Shown: positions 20,790 to 33,363 of the stretch, one piece after another
Layout of the letters: every line of letters begins with the position of its first letter
Position numbering within the stretch: the stretch's first letter is position 1
Source of the DNA: Anastatus disparis
Taxonomy: Eukaryota; Arthropoda; Insecta; Hymenoptera; Eupelmidae
Reading direction: 5' to 3'
DNA length: 64,000 nucleotides
Assembly (NCBI GenBank): GCA_017163975.1
Contig: JAFFSR010000249.1
Coordinates: 8,270,001-8,334,000 of the forward strand
Position numbers and translations under genes: made by a program
Notes under the pieces: model-generated
The model's input: the letters and a program-made list of their open reading frames with translations, nothing else
What the model was told of the DNA's origin: nothing
Database searches by the model: none

Positions 20790-21460
20790 CTTAGCGTAGT
20801 TTTAATTTTAGAGCATTTTGAAATTTTTGAAAAAATGTTTGTATTTATTTAGCCACCTAAATTTCGAAAAGTAATCGATGGATTTGCTTCAAATTTTCCA
20901 TACAACTTATTTTTTTGATCAACTATTGTGAAAGCTATTGAAAATTGGTTTTCTTATAACTTTAATTAAATAATTATTTAATAAATTTTTTTAAATTTCA
21001 GATTTTTTATTTTTTTTATATTTTATGTAAACTACTCGATGAATTTGCTTAAAAACTTTCATGGAAATTATTTTCGATTGCTGAAATAAAAAGAACTTTT
21101 AAAAACTTATTTTCTTAGCGCAATTTTAATTTTAGAACATTTAGAATTTTTTAAAAAAATGCTTCAATTGGATCTTGAAAACTACTTGATAGATCTGCTT
21201 CAAATTTTGCATAAAATTAATTTTTTTGTCTAACTTGGTGAGAAGCCATTGAGAATTGGTTTCCCTAGTAAGGAGTAGTGTAGTTCTAATTACAGTCATT
21301 TATAAGAAAAAAAATTTCAATTTTCCATTTTTTTGGTATTTTTTCTACACTATCCGATGAATCTGCTTAAAAATTTGCATGGAAATAATTTTCGATTTAT
21401 TTTTAAGAAAATTTTATTTTTCAGTTATGTAACTTCCCTTAAAAAAATCGTTTTATTAGG
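20790..21460 (+). repeat. Dispersed ~185-bp-unit repeat family, copy 2
   Basis: Three to four diverged units each contain 'gatttgcttc' or 'gatctgcttc' followed by 'aaattttgcat' or 'aaaatttgcat', and 'aattggttttcttag'. It is non-coding and belongs to the same family as 2040-2330. Confidence 0.65.
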
Positions 21461-21469
21461 GTAGATGTG

Positions 21470-22490
21470 GGTATTACAGCAGAATCGACAAAGCTAGCCT
21501 AAACTTAAAACTAATGTGACAACGACGCGGCGGATACAGGATATGTGAAGCGGGAACTGGTAAATAAGTTATTTGCAAAACTTATCTATATTTTCAACTC
21601 AATTCTTTTTTTTTTATTTATTAATGAAAATAAAGAAGAAATATTATAACGCAGAAAATAAGCAAATGAGCAAACAAAAATATAATTGTTTAATTTTAAA
21701 TAAAATAAAAATAGTAATTCCAGAATTGCCGTTGCAATATATAAGAAGTTGATATACTCTATTGCCGGTAGGTGGCGTGACTAGTAATTAGAGGCTTTAA
21801 AGTACTTTAGAAAATATTCAGCTGTCCTGGGACTTAATTGACACCATGTATATAAATTAAATCTGAACTTTAATAAATAAATATTTATAAAGGTATTCAT
21901 ACAAATTACACATAAAGGTTCGAAATGTAAGGTGAAGTGGAAACCAGTAACCTCAACATTATACGCCTATTGTTTTCTAGATAATGCATAATACATAATA
22001 TCAATAAAACCATTAAATATTATTATTCTATTTTTAATAAATAGTATAAAGTGTATGATATTGAGGAATCCTAATAATTTCCATCTAAATTTTGTATAAA
22101 TTTAGATAACTTTTGATTTAATATAACTTTTATGTAATTTTATCTGACTTGAGCTAACTTTAAGCTTACTTTTAGCTTACTGGGGACACATCCAATTATT
22201 TTACACGGCTGCGGCGAAAATAAAATGCGTGAATTACTGACGATTTGATTAGATTGTCTTATTGAGAATAAATAAAACAACAAGTGATCAAGACAAACGC
22301 CTAGCTAAAGTGGGGGGACTACTTTTCCAAGAAACTTATTTCCTTACAAGAACCAATCCTGTCATATTGAGAATAGTCACATTTTCAGACCCTTGATTCT
22401 ATAGAATATATATATATATATATTCCTCTATACTGGTGCATGACACATATTATGATAAGACTCATTTTAAAACTTTTTTATTTTAAAATT
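21470..22490. other. No gene recognised
   Basis: AT-rich intergenic or intronic sequence. It directly precedes the acceptor of the first host-like exon, so part may be intron. A short (TA)n run is at about 22405-22425. Confidence 0.5.
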
Positions 22491-22494
22491 ACAG

Positions 22495-22701
22495 AAAAGA
22501 AGAATAGGGTAAATCGTGAAGAAACAGTCTCGCATACTATACCATCAGAGAATAAAGTTCCTAATCTAGCACCTGCTTTACCACCACCACAACAACATAC
22601 TGAGAATAACGAGGAAAGTATAGTGCCATCTTGGCGACGTTCAGGCTCTTTCAGAACTCGAGGTCTCGATGCAGAAACAGTCAATAATTTGCTTTCTACT
22701 A
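22495..22701 (+). CDS. Host-gene exon 1 (unidentified protein)
   Basis: A splice acceptor 'aaaattacag' ends at 22494 and a donor 'GTACGT' begins at 22702. The 207-bp exon is open. It encodes K/N-rich residues, a proline/glutamine patch (APALPPPQQH) and a basic phosphosite-like stretch WRRSGSFRTRG, then LDAETVNNLLST. It begins with two bases and ends with one base of split codons. The phase matches the acceptor at 23210 exactly, giving an uninterrupted join. Codon use and composition are less AT-skewed than the surroundings. The RRSGS sequence fits a basophilic kinase or 14-3-3 type site. I cannot identify the gene; other exons probably lie outside the window or are too short to see. Confidence 0.6.
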
Positions 22702-23209
22702 GTACGTACACCCATAAGTAATATTTTTGTAATTATCTTATCAGGGAAGTGTATGACCTTTAGGTCATTAATCTAGATTAAACTTTTGGATATGTTTTCA
22801 GGTACTCAAAAATAAATAAGCTACAGTGATATGGTTCTATGTTTCGAAAAACTCGATATGAACGTTTATAGTCTTATTTTAAGAAAAACGTAAACAATAA
22901 TTTAGTCTAGAAATGACTTGAATAAAATAACAGAATACGAATTTCAATTTGATTAGCTCTCTTTAAAATTTTTTAAAATAAGACTAGAAATGTTTATAAC
23001 TTAAGCTATTCAGAACCTTAGACTGAACCATTGCGGCTTTACTCATTTTTTGGTACTCAACGTGATATCCCAAAGTTTCATCAAAATATGTGACAAAAAG
23101 GTCATACGCTTTACTGGTTACTGTTCAATAAATTTTTTATTAAACGTATAGTATTAGGATTTGAACTCATTAATTTTTTATCATTGGTCAATTCCCACAA
23201 ATTTTTTAG

Positions 23210-23321
23210 GGATCGAAGAACGTGAAAAACCTGTAACAAAAATATCAACTTCCCAAGTAGAAATTCCTGAAGAACCAGAAGTTGTACTCAGAAGAACTCA
23301 TAGTTTTGAAGCAGATGAAAA
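23210..23321 (+). CDS. Host-gene exon 2 (unidentified protein)
   Basis: An acceptor 'aaattttttag' ends at 23209 and a donor 'GTTAGT' starts at 23322. The 112-bp exon encodes IEEREKPVTKISTSQVEIPE followed by EPEVVLRRTHSFEADEK. Its phase continues exon 1 across a 508-bp intron. RRTHSFE repeats the R-R-x-x-S-F pattern of exon 1 (RRSGSF), pointing to repeated regulatory sites in a disordered part of a larger protein. No domain is recognised. Confidence 0.6.
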
Positions 23322-24824
23322 GTTAGTATCGAATATTTTATTATAATCAACAATAAACAAGAACTTGCAGATTCAATTTAACTTTAGTGTGTATGGCTTT
23401 GGTTTTCCTGCATTAAAAACTTGTATACCAGGAGGTCATCACTAAAAATGAATTAATTTTCACAGGCTAGTTTTGATAGAACACATTTTTATAACCATTA
23501 GCTATAGATATACATAAAAGTTTTCTAAATATGTCAATGTATATTTAAACGCTTTAGTTAACCAACAATAGATGCTTGTAACAAGTTTACGGTTTGTCAT
23601 TTCTTTCAGTACAAAGTAAGATCGGAAAATACACTAGAAACTTATTAGAAGATAACTTTTTCTAACTCTAGAATAAAATTTAGTTATGTTAATTAATAAT
23701 AAAATCATGAAACTAAAATAAAGTTTTAGAATTTGATAAGTTTAATTGAAACTAATTTTTGTGTGAAGTAGGTGAAATTCCACAAGACAAACTATTTGTG
23801 TCTATATAAATGTTTCTAACTCGAAAATTTTTTTTAGAATATATCTACAGTCTGCTATGTGAAAGTCCGTTAACTATATGCTACGATTAGTTAAGGTCGA
23901 GCTTGACAGACTCTGAAAAATTGTTTCTAGTCATACGATTTCATTGTTAATTAACATAAGTATGCTCTACTTTTGTGCTCTTGTTCTCGGATTTTAAATA
24001 CTTAAACGTGTACTAAATGAATGGCAAATTTTGAAAAATTTTAAAAGTTATTTTTTGCGAACCAAAGTTAATGCTCAAAACTAATCTGCATTAATAAATT
24101 ATGAGAACAGTTGAATATATCTATATGTAGTTTACGGCTATAAATATGTTCCTTTTTAGCTCTTGCCTTTATAAGATTCATACATACTTCTCAGAAAACC
24201 GCTACATCAGAAAAAAAAAATTTCGTGCCAAAGAACAATCATTATTAATAAATCTACTTTAAAATTAAATAAATTTAAATCTTACTACTAAAAAACTGCC
24301 TCTTCAGAAGTAAAATTGTAAGTCCGTCCTCCCCAGAAAATAAACTGTTTTCAAGTATTTATAAATCTGCTCTCGAAATATAATCCAGTAAAATTTCAAT
24401 GAAGTCCAGTGAAATTCCCACTAAATGGGTGAGTGAAAATCGTTTCACTAGAGTTTAACGAAATTTTACCGAATAAAATATGAAAATATCCACTATTTAA
24501 ATTTCAGTGAAAATATCACTGTAGTTTAGTAAAAAAGTTATTTTATTTGAGTGAAAATATGAGTATATCCACGGTATCGTTAATTTTTCTTCACAAAAAA
24601 TATTTCTTCAAAATGTAAGCACTTTGCTTAGACCTTTTTAGAAAGATTTTTGATATGTTAAAAGCTGAAAATTTACCCGCGTTACTCATATTTTTTGAGT
24701 GCTAAAAAATCTAAGTAAAGAAAATTACAAAAAAATTTTTTTACTGATAAAAATCAAATATTTTTATAAATTATTTTTTCATGTCATTAGAGCTTTTTTA
24801 TGATAATATATATTACATTTTGTA
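23322..24824. other. No gene recognised; probable intron or intergenic
   Basis: AT-rich DNA. At about 24370-24560 there are loose repeats of 'cagtgaaatt' / 'cagtgaaaatatc'. No further exon compatible with the phase-2 donor at 23321 was evident. Confidence 0.5.
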
Positions 24825-25312
24825 CACTGAGAGAAAATTCATGCTAATAGAGCATGCGAACTGCCATCTATGCGAGCATATAAAACATTGATACAAATAT
24901 GACAGGCCGTGAGAAGCTCTATTAGTATTGGATTACCTTATACTAAAAAAGATGGTATGGAGAGTAACTAAAGCATGAACGGCATTCACTGATGACTCGC
25001 GGAGTATACTTCGATGACTCCCCACTCTCATATCCTTTGTTTGCTTGAGTCGCCTCCTCTTTTGGGTGGCGACGCGAGCAAACACGGCTGGTCTATACCC
25101 AAAATTATGTTGCAAATTTCTTTAACGTATTTTCGTAGCGTGAATCTTTTATTTCTTTTCTTTTCTTTTTTTATGAAGGGAGATACGTTATAAATATAAC
25201 CTGTTAAACTTTTTAACTTATGTTAAAAATAATTAATTTTTAACTTAAAATTTAATTATTTTAAACCGCTGGGGGGCAGATGAGCATGTACGATTTTACG
25301 CCAGAGATATTT

Positions 25313-25388
25313 CGGAGTAGCGTTGGTCTAGTGCGTAACGTTCACGCTTTTCCTTTTGAGTACGCGAGTTCAACTCTAGGCTAGGGTC
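25313..25388 (+). repeat. tRNA-like module, left copy
   Basis: 'tagcgttggtctagtgcg' resembles a pol III A box and 'gcgagttcaactctaggc' a B box, about 50 nt apart, ending 'ctagggtc'. The inverted copy is at about 25981-26056. Mismatches in both boxes argue against a working tRNA. Confidence 0.45.
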
Positions 25389-25980
25389 ACTTTTTTTTTA
25401 ATTTTTTTTTTATTGTTTTGATATTTTTTATTCCTTTTTATATTTATTTTTTTTTAGATTTTGTATTTTTTTAATAATTTTAAAATTTAATTTTTCACAA
25501 GTACGCTTGTTTTTTCAATGAAAATTTTTAAAATAAATTATTCTTTATAGGTAGTAATTACAAATATTGATAAATAAATAATAGTGATGTTTATTTTATA
25601 ATAGTGATGTTTATTTTATAATAGTATAGTTTAATTTATTTATGATTTAGTTTATAAAATTTACAATAAATTACAATAAATAAATAAAACTGAGTTATTA
25701 TTATTTATGTTATAATATATATTGTATATTGAAATATGTTTATAAAGACAAAATTGAACTATAGTATTGTGAATATCACTATTATTTATTTATTAATATT
25801 TTAAATTATTTTCTATATGAAATAATTTATTTAAAAATATTAATAAAAAAACGAGCATATTTTAAGTAACTTGTGAAAAAATAGATTTTAAAATTAATAA
25901 AAAAATAGAAAATAAAAAAAATATAAATAAAAAAAAGCAATAAAAACTATTGAAATAATAAAAAAAAAATTAAAAAAAAA

Positions 25981-26056
25981 GACCCTAGCCGAGAGTTGAA
26001 CTCGCGTACTCAAAAGGAAAAGCGCGAACGTTACGCACTAGACCAACGTTACTTCG
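25981..26056 (-). repeat. tRNA-like module, right copy
   Basis: Inverted copy of 25313-25388 with a handful of substitutions (for example 'ccgagagttgaactcgcg'). It supports capture of the module before or during formation of the foldback. Confidence 0.45.
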
Positions 26057-26713
26057 AAATATCTCTGGCGTAAAATCGTACATGCTCATCTGCCCCCCAG
26101 CGGTTTAAAATAATTAAATTTTAAGTTAAAAATTAATTATTTAAAGTTAAAAAGTTTAACAGGTTATATTTATAACGTATCTCCCTTCATAAAAAAAGAA
26201 AAGAAAAGAAATAAAAGATTCACGCTACGAAAATACGTTAACGAAATTTGCAACATGATTTTGGATATAGACCAGCCGTGTTTGCTCGCGTCGCCACCCA
26301 AAAGAGGAGGCGACTTGAGCAATAGAAGAATGCCATAGTTAGCAGTAAAGAAAGAATAGTGGACAAGCCACGTTTACTTCCTTCACGTCCCATGAGAGGA
26401 TACAGCGCTAGCTATCGAAGGATATTAGAGTGGGGAGCTACTAAAGCACGTAAACAAACAGTTTTTGGATAGCACAAACCTCGTAAGAGTAGATGGCGCT
26501 GTTATTAAAGCATAGGATATTACTTACTAACTTTGGATACGTAGACTACATGCTTTATTGGCATGAATTTTCTCTCAGTGTATATAATCACAAAAAGTAG
26601 CAGATCATAAAAACATAATGCTAAAAGATAAAGATTTAAAAAGTGTTAAGGAAATCACTGGAGTCTAAAATTAGTTAGGTTTTAATAACAACATCATTTT
26701 TGTTTTATCACTA

Positions 26714-27379
26714 ACTAGGAGAGTGTCACACCTCCGGATCACGGATTTTGCTCAAACTTCAGGATAAGTTTTCAGATGGTAAAATATGAAAAAAGCTAAA
26801 GTTATAGTCATAAACACTCAATGTTTCCCTAGTTACAGGCAATTGAAGAAAATCACTAAAAAAGTTACTAGATTTTTAAACGCATATAGTTATTTAGCAT
26901 TGATAGCTAGAAGCTTAAACATTTTTTTAAATTAAAGCTGAGCTTAAATCCTTTCGAAACAGTAGTTACAACATATCAAAATATTATTTTTTCCTAAAGT
27001 TATAGTGTAATAAAAATTGGACCTAATTTCAGCTTTTATTATTAATTAATATTTTTAAATAAAAATTCAGGTCCAATCTTTATTACGCTATAACTTTGGG
27101 AAAAAATAATATTTTTACATGCTATAACTACTATTTCGAAAGGATTTAAGCTCAGCTTCAATTTAAAAAAAGGTTTAAGCTTCTAGCTATCAATGCTAAA
27201 GAACTATCCGCGTTTAGAAATCTAGTAACTTTTTTAGTGATTTTTTTCAATTGCCTGTAACTGGGGAAATATTGAGTGTTCATGACTATAACTTTAGCTT
27301 TTCTCATATTTCATCATCCGAAAACTTATCCCGAAGTTTGAGCAAAATCCGTGATCCGAAGGTGTGACACTCTCCTAGT
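26714..27379. mobile_element. Foldback element (666 bp), copy 1 of 2
   Basis: The termini ACTAGGAGAGTGTCAC are inverted at the right end. Arms of about 300 bp meet at an AT-rich loop near 27045-27065. A second copy lies at 33364-34033 and shares arms and loop. Flanks at both copies resemble each other ('cactaa' / 'aagtt'), so the exact duplication cannot be read. Confidence 0.75.
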
Positions 27380-27539
27380 AAGTTTATATTAAACTTATAT
27401 AAATAATATATTAATAATATTTATTTTAACAAACATAAATATAGAAATATAAAAATTAACAAAATCATAAATATGAAATATAAAAATATTTTTTTTTTTT
27501 AAATTCATAATATCTATTTTTACTGTGTACATTTTCTCT

Positions 27540-30345
27540 TTGGATTTCTATGTTTTGCAATTTTTATTGTTGATTTATTTTTTTTAACCACAATTTTTTT
27601 TTCGTTGCTTCTTGATGTTTTTATCTTATTTTTGAAACTTTTATTTCACAACTATTAACATCATTGATAGATTCATCTTGCTTTCTTTTCTTTCCTTTGT
27701 ACGTAACAATTTTCCATCCTGCGAAAATTGTTTGTTTTTTTTTCCTTGCATTTTTATTCAAACTATCTTCACGAGTGTCAGTGGTGCTATTCAACCCGTG
27801 AGTGAGAAAGTTCAATTTGTGAGATAGACGAGGTTAGGCTAGCAGAACTGCTTGTCATCTGTCATCACGATCTATCTCACAAACTGAACTTTCTCACTCA
27901 CGGGTTGAATAGCATCACAGCCAATTTTCGTTTCAAACTTCGGCAATTTTCTGTAGACTAGCCATGGGGAGTTAACGAAAAGTGTTCACAGGGTGGATTG
28001 TATAAACCATTAATTATACAGTAGGAGCACGTTAGATAGTTAAAAAACAATTTATTCACCTCGTTTCTCAACCAACATAAATTAAATATTTTTTTAGTGT
28101 TTGGAACTGGTTTGAACAAGATATTGATTTTGGAATCAATATTTTTAATATCAGATTGAAAAATCAAGAAAGCTTGTATTTTCGAATTAGATGAATTTAC
28201 AGTTATCATAGATTCGGCTATAGTTAAATCAGGTCCTTGTGCTACAATACGATCATACAATCTGTTATACTCTTTCCGTGCCCATGGGACGTGAAATTTC
28301 AAGTCGCGTAACTCAAATTCATTTTACAACAATTTTCCTAATATAAGTGAAAATTCGTCTTATTTTTATATTGAGTTAATGGACCATCACTACAAAGTGA
28401 TATGTGTAGCACCGTTATTTCTGAAACAGTACGTTTTATAAGTTTCAATGCTGGTTCCAAATGGGCCCATACTGATGTAGTGTTATGTTGTAGGCACCCT
28501 GATATCGTGCAAAACGAAATACAAATAATTTTATTTTGATTTATGTCCTTATAGTAAAATGCCCCTGTATGCAAAGACAACTACTGTTTCGATGCACCGA
28601 AATGAGCACTGTGAATTTCTTTGCTATATTCACCAACGTAAATTTGAGAGAAGTCTATAACAACGTACGCTTCATTTTCTTTTAAAGTTGAACGTACAAT
28701 TTCAAGTACTTTATGTTGATGCATAGTTATGTATGAATGTTTTAAATACTCGGGAATTTGTTGATTTGTTTTAGATATCAAATCATTAACTTTACAGTCA
28801 ATTTTCTGTTTACATACAATTTTAACTTTTGATTACAAGTTAAACCTTTTGATCCGAGACTACTTTCTTCGCGCATTAACCAATTATAATATTACGTTCA
28901 TTCTTCATTACTTTCGGCAATCATATTTTTATTCTTATACATATCACATTCTCCAAAGAAGCATTTATTACTAAATGTGTTACAGACTTTAGAATTTATA
29001 AATGCAGTCGAAGAACTAGATGATCATAATTTCATCTTGAATAATTGTTCATTTAACAGTTCCATATTTGCATGCGTTTTTCACATAGTAGTATCTCTTC
29101 CAGTGACTTTTCTATGACCAATCCAATCCAAACGTTGAGTGAAAAATGTTCATATTTTATTTTTCAATAAATTTTGTATATAACGAATCAATTAAACCAA
29201 TAACAAATCTTTTTATTTTTATAATGCCCTTTCTTTTTATCACATATTTAACACCAGGTGCCAAAGAACTGTTCTCCTCGTTTTCTGAAAATTTTTTTAT
29301 TTTAACTTTTATATTATTTATTATTGCCATCTTTTTTCGTATTATGTCTGTTTAATTTTATAGTATCTGAATTTGCATATTTTTTTATCATATGATTAGA
29401 CACAAATCGAGAAAAAACTTTCAGGTTTTTGTATTTTTTTATGATACGCCCGGATACACATTGAACAAAAATAGTCCTTTCTCGCTGTTTTCTGTATAAT
29501 TCTCTTTTATCTAATAAAGCTTTTTTCAATATTTCATGACTAATCAAATCTTCACAGATTTTATTCCGACCTTGTTGTTCAATTTTCTTTACGCTCTACA
29601 ATATTTTATTTGACTCATTATTTTTATCGACCAATCCATAATATTTCATTTTCCATTTATGAATTTGCTTTTTCAAATTTTCCATTCGCAAATTTTGTTT
29701 ATTAATCTGTCTGCGTAATCTAGCTTCTCTGGTTCAAATGTAAGTAATAGTTCGATTTCGGCGAGAAACTTTTTCATTATTGTCAGTAATCTTGGATTCA
29801 AATTCAATTTCACACTGTAACTCATTACTACTTTCATCAACAGATGATACATTGTTTTTCAACTTGCTATCACTTGTGTTATTATCTATGTCGTAAAATA
29901 TTGCAAGAGCCTGTTTATTTGAATTTTCTTTCCATTCCGAGCGTATATCCGATTGATTTAATTGACTAGGAATATTTTTCCGTTCACGAAGAACACGTTG
30001 TGGTATTTCTTGAACATTTTCTTCTGCGTTACATGTCCTAAATATAATATTTATAATGTATTGAATGTATTATATGTTAAGCAAGTATACGCGTACATCT
30101 TTAATTACAGTCAATTATGGAATGTAGAGACTGTTTATTTACTTACGTTATTTCAGTAGAAGTTGGATTATTGGAGAATAAGCGTTTACGATTATAATTG
30201 TTTTCTACGTAGTTCTTCATTTTTTTTACAAGCATCACGTTCGCGTTTTAACCTCTTCCGCTTACTGTTCAAAGGTAGTTTCTTAAATCTGTTTTCTTCC
30301 ATTTTATTATTTACCTGTGACTTAATAATTATAAAAGTTAAATAG
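27540..30345 (-). pseudogene. Decayed transposase-like gene, second lineage
   Basis: It reads on the minus strand from a basic N-terminus (MEENRFKKLPLNSKRKRLKR, complement of about 30299-30240) down to about 27540. Recognisable segments in order: KRKRLKRERDACKKNEELRR; a long lysine-rich middle with 'LAPGVKYVIKRKGI' near 29270; then VVIDFS..Y, HSAHFGASKQ, CTISGCLQHN, VWAHLEPAL and SDGPLTQYKNKTNF (28781-28338); and RLYDRIVAQGPDL followed by a cysteine-containing tail (28302-27958). Order and motifs parallel the family at 6636-8218 (DFAENW, SDG..SQFKN). The HGKG segment is missing, apparently deleted near 28320. Multiple stops and shifts show it is long dead. A possible intron lies near 30060-30150. 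No terminal repeats were found. Confidence 0.65.
27785..27912. mobile_element. Short palindromic MITE
   Basis: GCTATTCAACCCGTGAGTGA at the left end is matched by its inverted copy at 27893-27912. The arms are about 45 bp, with 'gttcaatttgtgagatag' inside. It is inserted in the decayed transposase sequence. Confidence 0.65.
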
Positions 30346-30959
30346 TTATTTATTTGACATTTTTATTTTAAACAATTATGTTTTGTATGCTAGTTATACT
30401 ATCACACATAGTAATTATTAATGGTAACGACTGTATTCAATAAATATTAATTAACATACTATGAATCACAAATTAAAATTCCGGAAATACTTATCCATGA
30501 TTTTTATTTTGTCTATGAGAGCTGAATGATTGACTAACTTCGTTTAAATATTCGAAGACACTTTGATCAATCGTTGTTTACATTTAAAAGGGCATTAAAA
30601 CAGTGTATTCAAGAGCTAATGAAAACAACGGTTTATCAGCACGATTAGTACCCTCAAGACTACTGAAACAATACGCTTACTTGCTGCAAGCTCTTGGATC
30701 TATATTTTTAAAAAAAAAAGATCGAGTCACAAAAAAGTCAACGATATCATGGATATGTCCATATCACCAACATACAGTGAAATTGTCATTGAATTTCAGT
30801 GAATGTATTACTATTAGAGTAATTGACAAAGGAAAAACTAAATTTTTTTAAGTGAAATACGATATATACAATTACTTATTTAAAATATTAATTATTATAA
30901 TTTTTTTTTTTTTTAAAGATTAATATATAAAGTATATTGTCCTCTATATGTTAACCTTT

Positions 30960-31255
30960 TTTATATGGTGATGTCGAGGGAGCCTAGCCCAGTTCCCGTT
31001 TAACACATTACATCAGGCTAGACTGTCAGACCCACCATACCAAAAACTTTGACTACCGATGGATGGCCAGCCACACTTTTGTGACCAACAATCAACCGAT
31101 ACCCAATGAGCTCGTATTTTTTAAGAGTCGCAAAATAAATGGCACATTTACTAATTTTCTTTCGAAAAAAAGTTAGAGGTACCTGGCCAGGATTCGAACC
31201 CATGCCTTCCGCGTTAAAGACAAGAGCTTTATCCATTATGCCACCGCACTCTACT
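30960..31255 (-). mobile_element. tRNA-derived SINE
   Basis: On the minus strand the 5' head reads GGTGGCATAATGGATAA (A box) and GGGTTCGAATCCTGGCC (B box), with spacing close to a tRNA. A non-tRNA body follows and ends near 30960 ('ccctcgacatcaccat'). The head cannot be folded into a clean cloverleaf by eye, and an adjacent partial duplicate 'accgc(a/g)ctctact' lies at 31243-31270. It is likely transcribed by RNA polymerase III when active. Confidence 0.65.
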
Positions 31256-31279
31256 CCACCGCGCTCTACTATTAATTAT

Positions 31280-32041
31280 TATAATAATTTAAGATTTATA
31301 TATATATGTAATAAGATGATAAAAATTTTTTTATATTAGTATTGAATTAATATCAGTAATTTATTTGTTAAAAATTATTCAAAACTAAAACAAAATTTGT
31401 ACCATTTTATATATATATGGATCATTCTATTGCTTTTTTAAAAAAGTTGAAAATGGGTTTTCAGGGCTGTTTTCTACTCATTTTCAAAATTTTGTATTCT
31501 TCAATTTAAGCTTTTAACACATTTTAATTTAACGAACAGCATTTTTTGGCCGATTACAAGAGCTTTAAAGACAATTTTTTGAACTCAATTTTATAAATTA
31601 AGAGCTAGCTGTCATAAGTTTTAACTAAAGATAAAATTTTGCTATTTCACATACCTTTGAATGGTTGTAGCGTGTTTCCCTTTTGAATTTTACAATTCTG
31701 CAAAATAGGTTTGATTGCTCTTAAAAAATATATATTTTTTTATGGGTTAAATTTAGTTGAAAATGGATTGAGATATACGACTTTAAAGTTTCGAAAAATC
31801 ACAGTTACAAGACACTCAAAACGTAATTAAAGAAAAATATTTCCTTCTGAAACTTTTAGGATTTAAAATTTAAAGCATCAGCAAAACAATGTACAACGTC
31901 GCAAAATTTATCTGCGGCTTTATCCATGTTAGTTACACACTTGAAGTATTCATTTTTTTACGTTTCTTGGTGCTATAACGGTACGAAAGTGCCTCACTAA
32001 AGGCGCTGCCATTATCATTAACTATTTAGTATGCCTTTTAT
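31280..32041. other. No gene recognised
   Basis: AT-rich non-coding sequence. No repeats with obvious ends. Confidence 0.5.
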
Positions 32042-32394
32042 AATAAAAAATATCACTATTATAAGTGCAAAATTCAAAATTAAAGAAAAACAATGTTTAC
32101 ATATTTAATGGATTAAAAATTAAAATACATTAAAAAGGTATCTATAATTCCAGAACCCCTAGAGACTTTTATCAGCGCTTGAATTAAAGGTCCTTATTAG
32201 TATATATACATATATAATAAATAGATCTTACAGTACTAATAAGGACCTTTAATTCAAGCGCTGATAAAAGTCTCTAGAAGTTCTGGAATTATAGATACCT
32301 TTTCAATATATTTTAATTTTTAATCTATTAAATTTGTAAACATTGTTTTTCTTTAATTTTGAATTTTGCACTTATAATAGTGATATTTTTTATT
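32042..32394. mobile_element. Foldback MITE (353 bp)
   Basis: The arms of about 160 bp are almost perfect inverted copies, with ends AATAAAAAATATCAC and its complement. Internal pairs include 'ccttattagtatatatac' against 'gtactaataagg'. The loop is near 32205-32232. It is non-coding. High arm identity suggests a recent or homogenised insertion. Confidence 0.75.
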
Positions 32395-32399
32395 GTGAA

Positions 32400-33363
32400 G
32401 CGGGTATAAATTTCCGTAAAAATGCAAATCGAAAATCCCTTAATCTACCTTAGAAAAAATAGAAAAATAAATAAATAGACATAAATGTTTATAAATATAA
32501 GTATGACATCATGGTTCTATCATCAAACATATATTTTAATAGATTTTTATACAATGTACTTTCATTTGATTTATATCTACAAGATTAAAAGTTTAAATTA
32601 AATAAATGATAGATGTGCAGGGTATAATAACTGTTTATTGAAATACAAAATATTAAAGCTTTTATCATTTTTATGCAGGGTTGACAAAAGTATCTGGACT
32701 TTATTGTTCATCACACTTATTTCATAATTTTTTTTATATGGTTGGTTTAACGAAAAAAATCTGCAAAAAGACTGCCGGGAGTTTCTCGGGCCTGGAAGAA
32801 AATACAAATGGAAGAAAAACCACGGTCTAGAGGGATTACAGAAATAGGCTAGCCAACCTCTAAAAATCGCGTTCCCCTTACACGACGAATGAAAGTCATT
32901 TGACCTGTAAGAGATACTCCAACCTTCTCTTAGGACGTTCACCGACCCCAGAATTTGTTTATCACATTAGATCAGGGTGGCGCCGATTTTCGATCCTTAA
33001 AGATTATTTCTTCTGGCTTGTTGTTGTTCTTAGACCTATTCTGTTAAGTCAAAAAAAGCCTTCTCCTTTTTCTGTCCTAATAATCTTAGTTAGTGATAAA
33101 AATATTTTAGTTACAATTGTTCTCGATAAATAATTAGCTAATTTATTATTTTAATTTATTAATAAGAAAAACGTTTATATTCTTTTGCAGCCCATCCTCT
33201 TAACGTTTTTCTGTAAAATTGAATCTTATTTACTAATTTTTTATTTATTTTTTCTTTGCTCTTCTTCAGAAGATATTTGATCCTTTTTTTTAATACTAAC
33301 ACAATATTCTATTTAACTGTCGCGCCTTCAAAGGTATCTTATTTCTTTTCATTCCTTAATACT
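32400..33363. other. No confident gene
   Basis: Mostly AT-rich. 32680-32960 is less skewed and may be a worn Tc1-like fragment ('gacaaaagtatctggac'), but no transposase motif could be read, so it is not called. Confidence 0.35.

Larger units (their letters stand above)
24825..26580. mobile_element. TA-flanked foldback element carrying inverted tRNA-like modules
   Basis: The ends CACTGAGAGAAAATTCATG and its inverted copy are flanked by TA (24823-24824, 26581-26582). This is the target type of Tc1/mariner elements. The arms match through most of 25020-25400 and 25980-26320, and the centre (25400-25980) is AT-rich. No transposase is visible. Each arm contains the tRNA-like module described separately, so the pair sits head to head. 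Confidence 0.75.

Noticed and set aside
31180..31255. Functional tRNA gene
   Set aside because: A and B boxes are present, but acceptor and anticodon stems do not pair well, and the sequence continues into a SINE body.
32598..33133. Possible Tc1-like transposase
   Set aside because: Only a vague resemblance; no catalytic motif could be read in any frame.
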